Source: UTCHB3 sp964431385
GTDB taxonomy: Bacteria > Bacteroidota > Ignavibacteria > Ignavibacteriales > Ignavibacteriaceae
Reading direction: 5' to 3'
Assembly: GCA_964431385.1 (NCBI GenBank)
Contig: CAYSJM010000001.1
Span: 1 to 64,000, forward strand
DNA length: 64,000 nt
Under the pieces are notes generated by a model. It was not told the origin of the DNA. It ran no database searches and saw only the letters and a list, made by a program, of their open reading frames with translations. Numbering within the stretch: the stretch's first letter is position 1; every line of letters starts with the position of its first letter. Shown here one piece after another: positions 24,546-33,167 of the stretch. The translations under genes and the position numbers were made by a program.

Positions 24546-26525
24546 CTACTTTCTATTTAATTTTTCCATTATTTCCGGGGGAATGGTGGTTTCCGGAAAA
24601 TCCTTCAGAATTTTATCAGAATATACTTTTGCTCTCTCCTTTTTGTTAAAAGCGAGTTCATATTCCATTCTCTTTAATAACATTGACCCCGTCAAGAGTC
24701 GTATTTGGTCGGTGTATAGGTTTTTAACTCCGCCGGTTTGGTAAGAAAAATCGGGATCGGGTGCAGGGATATACTCATCGTTATCGGTTAATCTGTAAAA
24801 GAAAAGAAATGGTACGAGTCTGATATTTGCAGGAAGTTCAAGCTGCTTATTAGCAAGTTCATTATCGATAAGTTCCGGTGCCAGAAATACGGGTCGTTCC
24901 TTGTAATTTTTTAACAGTATCTCAAGCATTACATTTCTGTAGGCTTTTTCAATTGTCTGTGCATCATAAGGTACTTCTTTTTCAAACGGTACCACTTCCC
25001 GAAGGAAAATATCTGCCTCAGGTTTAAAGGAAGCTGTAACGCCCGGATAACAGGAATGCAACTGATTGTAGTACCATGATCTTCTCAGAAGTTCCTTGTC
25101 AATCACCACCACATCTTTTCTAATCCCCTCAACGAACTGAAAATAGTAAGAAGCGGAAAGGAAGTAGTCCCACTGATAACTAAAAATAATGGAGTTTGTG
25201 GGAGATTTTTCGAGTATGGTTTTTGTATATTGTTCAAAAATGAGGTTATTGCTCTGATTAGTTTCGCCATAATTGAAGCCCGCTTGAACCAAAACAAGTA
25301 GGGTCGCAATAGCAACAACTTTTTTAATGTCATTCAATTTTTTGTGAATAAACACCAGACCAAACACTGCAAGCAGCGAAAGTCCAATGTAAGCGAGTAA
25401 AAAATATGATTCAAGATCGACGATATCATAGTTTATCGCATACAATACTGTTCCAAAAATGAGTAATAGCGAAGTGACGAGCAATTTAGTCGATTTTTTG
25501 ATCAGATAGACAATCCCAAGCACCGAGGCGAAAACGGAGAGATAAAATTCGGTTGGCAGACCGGAGAAAAATCTTGATAAATTTTTAGCCGCCGCCGCTG
25601 AAGAGCTGAAAAGCCATACCTGATATTGCTTTCCGGAAACATGTCTTAATATTCTTTCCCAGTCAACAGGATTACCCCAGTTTATTTCGGGATTCATAGC
25701 CGCTCTGATCGGGAGATATGCATAGACGAGTATCAACAAAGGGAAAAAGAGTGCCAACATCTTACCAAGAGTAATAAATCCCTCTTTTTGCAATTTAAAT
25801 CTCACAAAAAAGAGATATGTAGTCGCAGGAATAATCAGCAGAGTTGTCATGTGATTCGAGAATGCAAGTGCGAGCACACCGGCAAAGACCAACCAGGGAA
25901 TATCTTTACCATATTTTGATAATTTTGAGCCCTCCACAAATTTCTGTGCATTAGATCCAAAAGCTCTCAAAAGCGTGTAAAATACAGATGAAATTAGTGC
26001 CAGATGAAGCGAATAAACTTCGACTGAAGTGCTTTGAAACCAAACAGTTTTGCTAAAAGCGAGAATCAAACCTCCAACTACAGAAAACAGAATCACCTCA
26101 TTCTGTTCAAAATCAGATTTGGCGGAAACTTGGGAAACCGGTTTGGCAGTAACGGTCTTCTCATTTTTCTTCGTTGCTTTCTCCCTGTTTGCCTTCCCCG
26201 ATTTTGATATTTTTTCAAATACCGAAAAATTACTCAGAATAAAAGCAATACTTTTAGTAAAGAAATAGACACCAACAGAGGTGGTTATTGCCGCAAAGAG
26301 ATTTAATTGATAAATCACCGTAAATGGTGTTGGTATCAAGGTAAACAGATACCCAAGCATCGTAAAGAGAGGGTAACCGGTCGGGTGAGCAATTCCTGCA
26401 AGAGCCTGGGCGGACGCAAGTTCACCAGTATCAATCTGTAGCACCGACGGAGCCATGGTTGAATAATAGACTATAAAGACCACGAGGGTAGTAATAGAAG
26501 CGTAGAATTTTTTAATTGTTTCCAT
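24546..26525 (-). CDS. DUF2723 polytopic membrane protein (putative glycosyltransferase)
   Basis: A 659-residue membrane protein with about ten to twelve helices in residues 1-420 and a soluble C-terminal part. The N-terminal signature DTGELASAQALAGIAHPTG, with an acidic residue in the first loop, identifies the DUF2723 family. That family is widespread in Bacteroidota and resembles GT-C glycosyltransferases that use lipid-linked sugars; the exact reaction is unknown. A Lys/Glu-rich cytoplasmic loop (about 110-140) is visible. Its ATG overlaps the glnE stop by one base (TAATG) and its stop is three bases from the isomerase start. Confidence 0.88.
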   Translation of the reverse strand: METIKKFYASITTLVVFIVYYSTMAPSVLQIDTGELASAQALAGIAHPTGYPLFTMLGYLFTLIPTPFTVIYQLNLFAAITTSVGVYFFTKSIAFILSNFSVFEKISKSGKANREKATKKNEKTVTAKPVSQVSAKSDFEQNEVILFSVVGGLILAFSKTVWFQSTSVEVYSLHLALISSVFYTLLRAFGSNAQKFVEGSKLSKYGKDIPWLVFAGVLALAFSNHMTTLLIIPATTYLFFVRFKLQKEGFITLGKMLALFFPLLILVYAYLPIRAAMNPEINWGNPVDWERILRHVSGKQYQVWLFSSSAAAAKNLSRFFSGLPTEFYLSVFASVLGIVYLIKKSTKLLVTSLLLIFGTVLYAINYDIVDLESYFLLAYIGLSLLAVFGLVFIHKKLNDIKKVVAIATLLVLVQAGFNYGETNQSNNLIFEQYTKTILEKSPTNSIIFSYQWDYFLSASYYFQFVEGIRKDVVVIDKELLRRSWYYNQLHSCYPGVTASFKPEADIFLREVVPFEKEVPYDAQTIEKAYRNVMLEILLKNYKERPVFLAPELIDNELANKQLELPANIRLVPFLFFYRLTDNDEYIPAPDPDFSYQTGGVKNLYTDQIRLLTGSMLLKRMEYELAFNKKERAKVYSDKILKDFPETTIPPEIMEKLNRK

Positions 26526-29371
26526 TAACCTTTTAGCAATTTTTGAAAAATATCATTGTTTTTCTTCATTGTAGATTGAACTGTATTGAACAGTTCATCG
26601 TATGAATTGTAGCCCATAAACCTGAACAGCTTATCTCCTTTTGCTTTTGCGGGTAAAAGATTGTTTCCGGTTTGGTAGAGAGTTTCGACTGCAAGTCTTG
26701 TCTTTCTTAAAAATTCGAACCCATCCTTCAAAACCTCAATAATCTCATCAGTAATCTGTTCGTTTTTAGGCAGTAAGGCGATTACATCCCTGTTTGAAAT
26801 TCCCATGCGAAATTTTAAAAATTTTGAATCCAAAAGTAAGAGGTATTGAGTAATAAATTCAACATCCGTTACACCACCCCTCCCTTTTATTAAGTCGGGA
26901 AGGTTCGTCAGTCCACTGAAAGAGGTGGGATAGAGTTTTTTCCTCATTTCAAAAATCTCTTTTTTTATGAACTCGGGATCAAGAGACGAAACTTTTTCAT
27001 CCAACAATTCAACAAAACGGAGGAACAGTTCTTCATCACCATAAAAAAAGGAAACTTTGGTCAGTGACTGCAATTCCCACACTTGAACCCGCTTGAAGAA
27101 GTAATTTTTGTAGGCATCAAGATCCCAAACGAGTTGCCCCGATTTCCCCTCGGGTCTAAGCCTGCAATCAACTCCCAACGGCGACATTTCTTCTCTAAGT
27201 GTATTTAAAAGTTGAATGAACCATTGTTCGAGTTCGGGGTGCCCGGTCATATCGTCGCAAACGAGAATCAAATCCAAATCAGAATAGAGATGCATTTCCT
27301 CGAGCGAAAAACTCCCGGCAACTGCTATGAAAAATCCATTTTTTCCTTGAGCTGAATCTTCAATCAGTTTTCGGGTTTTATATTTTAATGTTCTCGAAAT
27401 ATGTGTTGATGCTTCTTTTTCATCAATAAATCCGAGGAAAAATTGAGAAGCAGCCAGAAAGAGAATCGCCTTTGTACTTAAGAGGTAATCCGATTCGGGA
27501 TCAATTTCCTCAAAAATCTTTCCTGAAAAAATCAAATCTTTAAGTGAGTGATCCTCAATGAGTAAATTGATTGAATAGTCAGCATACTCGCATAAATTTA
27601 AGATGCAATCCATCAAAAATTCATCTTTCATCGCCTCATACCAGTAGGAAGGGAGTGCACTTCTTTGGATAACTTTAGCAAGATTTGAGAGGGCATTATC
27701 GGGATATTTTCTGCCTGAAAGGAGAAAAATTAATTTGGGTTCAATTTCGAGGAATAAAGAAGTTGTTCTTGAGTCAAATTCTTTTAACTCTATCAAACCT
27801 TTCCCTTCTTTTAAGAAGAGTAGATTCTTTTTTGCTTTCGCTTCATCTTTAAAAAAGGAAAGTTTTATCTCCGGTACTGCATCAGATTCTTCATCACCGA
27901 TAATTGATTCATAAATCTTCCTGACTTCCATTCTGAAGTATGCAAGTTTATTGTTGAATGCATCAACATGATAAAAACCGAGGTATCGGGTCAAACTCAT
28001 GAGTAAATCTCCTTCGTCCGGAATTATGTGAGTCTGACGGTCGTTCATAAGTTGTAAATAGTGCTCAATTTTGCGGTAAAAAATATAAGCTTCAGTAAGA
28101 ATTGAGGCTTCAGCTTCTGAAAGTACCTTCAGCGAGCGTAATCCTTCAATCGCTTCCAGACTGTTTCCGGTGCGTAATTGTTTATTTTTCCCTCCATTTA
28201 GTAGTTGGAGCATTTGAACTCCAAATTCGATATCCCTGATTCCCCCTTTAAAAAGTTTAATATTTTTATCTCCACCCACTCTACCGAGCATATTATTTCT
28301 CAGGCGAGCTACCTGTTCTTTTGGAGAAGTGTAAAAAGAAGAAGGATAAATAAATGGTGTAACAGCATCAATAAACGATTTATAAAGAGCAGGCTTACCA
28401 CAAAAATAACCAGCCTTTATCAGCATTTGTCTCTCCCAGTTTTCACCACGAGTTTCATAATAAAGAAGTGTATCTCGAAGAGTTCTTGCAAGGGGTGCAG
28501 CATTTCCGTCGGGTCGTAACCTAAAGTCAACCCGGAAAAGGTATCCCGACTCGGTCACGGTAACCGCCGACTCTGTAAACAGAATTATGGTATCGTTCAA
28601 CAGTTCGAAATACTCTCTCCCATTTGGTAATCTGAAATTCTCATTAAAAATAACGACCAGATCGATATCAGAACTATAATTTAACTCACCGCCACCAAGT
28701 TTGCCGAGGCTAATAACAGCAAAGTTTGTCAATGCTTCAAAGAGTTCTTCATACTCAGCGTCAATTTTCGCCAAACCGGCAAGTTCCATAAACCCAATCG
28801 AATGGATCTCATATTTTTTTAACATTTTTTCGAAACAACAGAGGAAAAGTGCTTCACCAAGTACAGCAGCCATCACCGAAAGTTCAGCAGTGGCTCTCCT
28901 GACATCGAGGAATCCGATAATATCCTTCACCCCGGTTGATAGTATCTCCCGTCGTTTTGCCATTTTGATTCTTCGAACCCTGTTCTCAAACGACTTCTGT
29001 TGCAGAACTGAAGTAAAAATCAAATCACGATAAAAATCTTTCTCAAGATAAGATTCAAGATGTGTCGGGTCGAATAACCTGTAGATAAATTCCGGATTTC
29101 TAACCAGCACATCAGCGAGGTAATTACTGTTGGCAGCAACAGAAACAATCACTTCAAGCTGGAGGGGGTATTTCATCAAATCCCTTATAAGTGCAGTTCT
29201 ATTAAAACTGTTCTCAATTATCTTGAAGAAATTGTTTTCGCAGCCTCTGTGGAAGTAGTGCTTAAAGACTTCAGCCTCTATCAGTTTCGTCAACTCCCCT
29301 ATTTCATCAGGGATTAAAAAGCCGGAAACCAGTTCGAATAATCGTGAATTAAACTCTTCTGAGAGAACCAA
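26525..29371 (-). CDS. glnE: Bifunctional glutamine synthetase adenylyltransferase/deadenylylase
   Basis: Adds and removes AMP on glutamine synthetase in response to nitrogen status signalled by PII. The 948 residues hold two nucleotidyltransferase halves. The N-terminal half has the canonical LGKLGGGELNYSSDIDLVV, and the C-terminal half has a diverged version, AGSFSLEEMHLYSDLDLIL, that keeps the GS and paired aspartates but not GKLGG. Each is followed by a helical GlnD_UR_UTase-like domain (GGIRDIEF and GRGGVTDVEF). The start is a TTG without an obvious ribosome binding site. It leads the four-gene operon. A PII gene (glnB) with the modifiable Tyr51 lies at 48.96 kb. Confidence 0.93.
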   Translation of the reverse strand: MVLSEEFNSRLFELVSGFLIPDEIGELTKLIEAEVFKHYFHRGCENNFFKIIENSFNRTALIRDLMKYPLQLEVIVSVAANSNYLADVLVRNPEFIYRLFDPTHLESYLEKDFYRDLIFTSVLQQKSFENRVRRIKMAKRREILSTGVKDIIGFLDVRRATAELSVMAAVLGEALFLCCFEKMLKKYEIHSIGFMELAGLAKIDAEYEELFEALTNFAVISLGKLGGGELNYSSDIDLVVIFNENFRLPNGREYFELLNDTIILFTESAVTVTESGYLFRVDFRLRPDGNAAPLARTLRDTLLYYETRGENWERQMLIKAGYFCGKPALYKSFIDAVTPFIYPSSFYTSPKEQVARLRNNMLGRVGGDKNIKLFKGGIRDIEFGVQMLQLLNGGKNKQLRTGNSLEAIEGLRSLKVLSEAEASILTEAYIFYRKIEHYLQLMNDRQTHIIPDEGDLLMSLTRYLGFYHVDAFNNKLAYFRMEVRKIYESIIGDEESDAVPEIKLSFFKDEAKAKKNLLFLKEGKGLIELKEFDSRTTSLFLEIEPKLIFLLSGRKYPDNALSNLAKVIQRSALPSYWYEAMKDEFLMDCILNLCEYADYSINLLIEDHSLKDLIFSGKIFEEIDPESDYLLSTKAILFLAASQFFLGFIDEKEASTHISRTLKYKTRKLIEDSAQGKNGFFIAVAGSFSLEEMHLYSDLDLILVCDDMTGHPELEQWFIQLLNTLREEMSPLGVDCRLRPEGKSGQLVWDLDAYKNYFFKRVQVWELQSLTKVSFFYGDEELFLRFVELLDEKVSSLDPEFIKKEIFEMRKKLYPTSFSGLTNLPDLIKGRGGVTDVEFITQYLLLLDSKFLKFRMGISNRDVIALLPKNEQITDEIIEVLKDGFEFLRKTRLAVETLYQTGNNLLPAKAKGDKLFRFMGYNSYDELFNTVQSTMKKNNDIFQKLLKG

Positions 29372-29520
29372 ATTTTTGTTTCGAAAGTTGGAAAAAATGA
29401 ATCTAAATGTACGGTTTATTTAAATTATTGCTATATTTAATAGTGTTACTTTTTTTAATCCTGTTTAAACATCATTCTCTCCCAAATTCTCAAGTAATCC
29501 AATAATAATCCGGGAGAATT

Positions 29521-29559
29521 ATGTTTGATCATTTTAATATTATACGGAGCCTCCTATGA
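29521..29559 (+). CDS. Possible 12-codon upstream ORF coupled to the first T9SS cargo gene
   Basis: ATG at 29521 is preceded by GGGAG and runs 12 codons to a TGA that overlaps the downstream ATG (ATGA). It may only be a coincidence, but the ribosome binding site and coupling geometry are both good. The downstream gene also has its own site (GGAGCCTCC). Confidence 0.25.
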   Translation: MFDHFNIIRSLL

Positions 29560-32132
29560 AAATCAGTCGTTTTTCATTTCTTTCTGTCCTCTTAATCACG
29601 GTTTTTACTGTAGCTGCATTTCGGATTGCAGACAACAAAGGCTTTTACACAAAAGAAGCCTTCAAGAAGTATAAAATCGAGAAAAAGAGAGCTGCAAAGA
29701 TGAATTATGGGCAACCAGACGAAGCAGTAAAGTGGATAATAGAGCAAAGAAAATCTGCGACAGGTTCAATTCCTCCCGATTGGAGAGCCACAGCATTAAA
29801 ACAAATTGAAAAAAACAATTTAAAACCGTTTGGTACCGAAGATTTTAGTTGGACTTCACATGGTCCCGGTAACATAGGCGGGAGAATCAGGGCAATGGTA
29901 ATTCACCCAACTGATACAAACACAATTTTTATTGGTGCCGCCAGTGGTGGTGTCTGGAAAACCACGGATGGTGGTGCGAGCTGGGCTCCACTAAAAGATC
30001 TAATGGAAAACCTTGCGGTTAATGCATTATGTATGGACCCGGCGAATCCTGATATTTTGTATGCAGGGACAGGGGAAGGCTTTTTCAATGTTGATGCTCT
30101 TCAGGGTGAAGGTATTTTCAAAACCACAGATGGTGGTGCAAGCTGGACTCAACTGAACTCCACAATGAATGAAAATTTCTATTTTGTTAATAAAGTTGCA
30201 GTAGATCCTTCCAACGGCAGGCTATGGGCTGCTACAAGAGCAGGGCTCTTCTTCTCGAATGATGGTGGCGGCAGTTTCTCACAGAGAACACTCGGAGACA
30301 ATTCGAATGTTTCCGACCTATCCATAAATGGAACAAAAATTTTTATTGCGCAAGGTTTAAGTCAGCAAGGCAGAGTGTTGGTTTCTTCGAACAATGGTGA
30401 ATCATTCTCTGAATCATTTACACGATCAGGTATCGGAAGACTTATTGTTGCAATATCACCATCGAACCCAATGATCGCGTACGCTTCAGGTCAGAATATG
30501 AGCACAAACCAATGTGGTGCTTTAGTAAAAACCACCGATGGCGGTGCATCATGGAATGATGTTACAATTCCGGGTCCAACTTCTTCAGGAGACCCTACCT
30601 ACACCGGGCAACAGGCATGGTATAACAACATTCTCGCTGTTCATCCGACTGACCCAAACAAAGTTTATGCAGCCGGACTTGATGCATTTGGCTCAGAAAA
30701 TGGCGGCACTTCCTGGACACAAATCTCGCAATGGGATGCTGAAAGAACCAATCCAATTTTTGCACATGCAGATCACCATATTATCGTTTTTAATCCGCTT
30801 AATTCAAATACTGTTTATTTGGGAAATGACGGCGGAGTTTACAGAAGTCTGAATGGTGGAACGGAATGGCAGATGATGAACAACAATCTCGCTATAACTC
30901 AATTTTATTACGGAGCAGTTCACCCGACTCAAAACATTTTTTACGGCGGTGCTCAGGATAACGGGACCCTCGTTTCTGAAACCGGAACCAACTGGAAAGA
31001 GATAATCGGTGGAGATGGTGGTGCTACTGAGGTTGACTATAATAACCCCGAATTTGTTTATGGTGAATACACCAATTTCTGCTTTTACAAATCTACTGAT
31101 GGTGGCACAAACTTCGTTAAGTCGATGAATGGAATACCTGTAGGTCCTGGTGTATTCGACGGTACAACCGACAGAACCCTTTTCATCACGCCTTTTATTA
31201 TGGACCCAAATAATCCACACATCTTGTTAGGTGGTACATACAGAGTTTGGAGAACCACGAACCAGGCAGGCAATTGGAGTGCCATCTCAGGTGATTTGAC
31301 CGGTGACGGAACTGGTACTGAAGGTGGTTCCATTTCAGCTCTTGCAGTTGCAAAAGGAAACTCAGATGTGATATATGTTGGTTGCACGAACGGAAAAGTT
31401 CAGGTTACTACCAATGGTGGTGGAAGTTGGAATCTTCGTGACAACGGTCTCCCGGGAGCTTATGTCACCAGAGTTGCGGTTGACCCCTCGAATGAAGCCA
31501 TAGCTTATATCTCGTTTTCAGGATTTGCAGCCGGAAACAAAGTTTACAAAACAACCGATTATGGTGCCACCTGGACGAATGTTTCAGGGAACCTCCCCAA
31601 TATTCCTGTCAACTCGATTCTCGTGGTTCCTACCCGTCAGGGAGTTGTTTTTGCCGGTACCGATCTTGGTGTTTTCACTTCAACTGATGGCGGAACCAAC
31701 TGGTTTAGAGATGGCTTAAGTCTTCCTAATGTTGCGGTATTTGATATGGACTACAGAGCTTCTGACGACAGAATTTTTGTGCATACTCATGGTAGAGGCA
31801 CATGGTCAACCCCTGCAGGGCCAACATCAATTAAAGAAACTGGGAACAATCCTGCTGATTTTAATCTTCTGCAAAATTATCCGAATCCTTTTAACCCATC
31901 CACAAAGATCAGATTCTCTGTCCCCGGATCGGGTTTAGTGACGGTGAAAGTTTATGATTTGCAGGGGAAAGAAATTGCGACACTGCATAACTCCTCATTA
32001 AATGCCGGTTCTTATGAAGTTGAATGGAATGGTTCAGATGCCTCTGGTAAATCGCTCAGTTCAGGAATTTATTTCTGCAGATTGACCTCAGGGAACAACC
32101 AAAAAACTGTGAAAATGATATTGAATAAATAG
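29556..32132 (+). CDS. Secreted beta-propeller protein with T9SS sorting domain (cargo 1)
   Basis: An 858-residue exported protein. It has a signal peptide (about 1-22), then a conserved N-terminal segment, then many sortilin/BNR-type repeats with TTDGGASW-like Asp-box motifs forming one or more beta-propellers. The last ~88 residues (from LLQNYPNPFNPSTK) are a type A T9SS C-terminal sorting domain ending KTVKMILNK, so the protein should cross the outer membrane by type IX secretion and be released or anchored. The ligand is unknown; the family includes carbohydrate-binding or peptidase-associated propellers. It is paralogous to the gene at 40.66 kb (shared KMNYG-PDEA-KW and RKSATGSIP segments). 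A terminator and a methyltransferase gene follow. Confidence 0.92.
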   Translation: MKISRFSFLSVLLITVFTVAAFRIADNKGFYTKEAFKKYKIEKKRAAKMNYGQPDEAVKWIIEQRKSATGSIPPDWRATALKQIEKNNLKPFGTEDFSWTSHGPGNIGGRIRAMVIHPTDTNTIFIGAASGGVWKTTDGGASWAPLKDLMENLAVNALCMDPANPDILYAGTGEGFFNVDALQGEGIFKTTDGGASWTQLNSTMNENFYFVNKVAVDPSNGRLWAATRAGLFFSNDGGGSFSQRTLGDNSNVSDLSINGTKIFIAQGLSQQGRVLVSSNNGESFSESFTRSGIGRLIVAISPSNPMIAYASGQNMSTNQCGALVKTTDGGASWNDVTIPGPTSSGDPTYTGQQAWYNNILAVHPTDPNKVYAAGLDAFGSENGGTSWTQISQWDAERTNPIFAHADHHIIVFNPLNSNTVYLGNDGGVYRSLNGGTEWQMMNNNLAITQFYYGAVHPTQNIFYGGAQDNGTLVSETGTNWKEIIGGDGGATEVDYNNPEFVYGEYTNFCFYKSTDGGTNFVKSMNGIPVGPGVFDGTTDRTLFITPFIMDPNNPHILLGGTYRVWRTTNQAGNWSAISGDLTGDGTGTEGGSISALAVAKGNSDVIYVGCTNGKVQVTTNGGGSWNLRDNGLPGAYVTRVAVDPSNEAIAYISFSGFAAGNKVYKTTDYGATWTNVSGNLPNIPVNSILVVPTRQGVVFAGTDLGVFTSTDGGTNWFRDGLSLPNVAVFDMDYRASDDRIFVHTHGRGTWSTPAGPTSIKETGNNPADFNLLQNYPNPFNPSTKIRFSVPGSGLVTVKVYDLQGKEIATLHNSSLNAGSYEVEWNGSDASGKSLSSGIYFCRLTSGNNQKTVKMILNK

Positions 32133-32162
32133 AAAACGAATCTCTTTTACAGATGATTATTT

Positions 32163-32192
32163 AAGGCTGTCTCATAAGGGGTAGCCTTTTTT
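32163..32192 (+). terminator. Terminator after T9SS cargo 1
   Basis: Stem AAGGCT (32163-32168) / AGCCTT (32183-32188) continuing into a T run to 32192, extendable by a G-T pair. It is part of the duplicated cassette. Confidence 0.75.
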
Positions 32193-32312
32193 ATTGCCAA
32201 TTCTTCTATTCAATGCCGATTTAGTTGAGGAATTTACTCATGGATATTTTCAGGTATTAACTTTTTATTCTTAATTTGCGAGTTGTTTTTATTAAATTTT
32301 TGGAACTAATAA

Positions 32313-33047
32313 ATGAACTCTCTTCTTATCAAATTATATTTTATCAGGAAGATCAAGGGTCTTTTCATGAGGTTAAGGTTGGATTTCATTTTCCATCCTT
32401 TTTCAGGAATTGTATTGTTTATCACTTACCTGGCAAAGCTTTCGAAATGGAGAGCTGCGAATAGAAATTTACCCTTCAACGATTTTTATAATGGAAGTGT
32501 AAAATATCAGGAAAGATTTAAGCTCCACGAGTTTGTTTTCGAAAACCAAAAATTAAACCGCCCTATCGCCTATCTGGAATTTGGTGTGGCTGATGGAATT
32601 TCCCTCGAGTGGTGGTGCAAAAAGAACAACGACCCAAAATCAGTATTTTACGGTTTCGATACCTTCACCGGGCTGCCGGAAGATTTTGGTGTAATCAAAA
32701 AAGCTGACTACGATCGCTCGGGTGTGTTCCCTCCTATCGATGATAGTAGAATTACCTACATAGCCGGTTTGTTCCAATCGACACTTCCTTCATTTCTGAA
32801 ATCGTTCAGTTTTGAAGACAAACAAATTGTTCTTCACCTTGATGCAGACCTTTACTCTTCGACTCTCTATGTGATGACGATGCTGGCATTACTGCTAAAA
32901 CCCGGCGATATTATCATATTTGATGAATTTGGGGTTCCCTTACACGAATTCAGAGCTTTCATCGATTTTACAGAGTCGTATCCAATTAAATTTAAGCCGA
33001 TTGGTGCGGTTAATAACTATTTACAGGTTGCTTTTATTGTCGAATAA
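32313..33047 (+). CDS. Class I SAM-dependent methyltransferase, TylF-like (copy 1)
   Basis: A 244-residue methyltransferase. SAM-binding motif I is YLEFGVADGISLEWW, followed by the TylF/macrocin-O-methyltransferase-like FYGFDTFTGLPEDF and the acidic LHLDADLYSSTLYVMTML metal/SAM motif. Sugar or polyketide O-methylation is known for the family, so modification of a surface glycan is plausible here but inferred. The first 30 residues are hydrophobic/basic. A second start at ATG 32367 (residue 19) has a better ribosome binding site (AAGGG, 7 bases) and may be the true one. The protein is identical in sequence to that at 35728-36462. Confidence 0.9.
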   Translation: MNSLLIKLYFIRKIKGLFMRLRLDFIFHPFSGIVLFITYLAKLSKWRAANRNLPFNDFYNGSVKYQERFKLHEFVFENQKLNRPIAYLEFGVADGISLEWWCKKNNDPKSVFYGFDTFTGLPEDFGVIKKADYDRSGVFPPIDDSRITYIAGLFQSTLPSFLKSFSFEDKQIVLHLDADLYSSTLYVMTMLALLLKPGDIIIFDEFGVPLHEFRAFIDFTESYPIKFKPIGAVNNYLQVAFIVE

Positions 33048-33167
33048 ATAAATTTTTCAGGTGTTGGGAGATTGTTTACTTTGAAATATTAAATGACTAT
33101 ATTAGAAGAGTATAATTGTTTATTTATTTTATCAAGGTGAATCAATCCTTTACATAATGGAGGAATA

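Larger units (their letters stand above)
32156..33063. repeat. Direct repeat copy 1: terminator plus methyltransferase cassette
   Basis: About 908 bp that recur at 35572-36478 with, in my reading, one substitution (in the terminator stem) and one 1-bp indel, both within the first 45 bp. The copies diverge sharply after the shared TTTTTCAGGTG at the 3' end. At the 5' end weak similarity extends back to the stop codons of the two preceding T9SS genes. Confidence 0.95.

Noticed and set aside
32276..32464. 62-codon frame overlapping the start of the methyltransferase (and its copy at 35691)
   Set aside because: It is another frame of the methyltransferase coding region and adds nothing with a ribosome binding site or domain.
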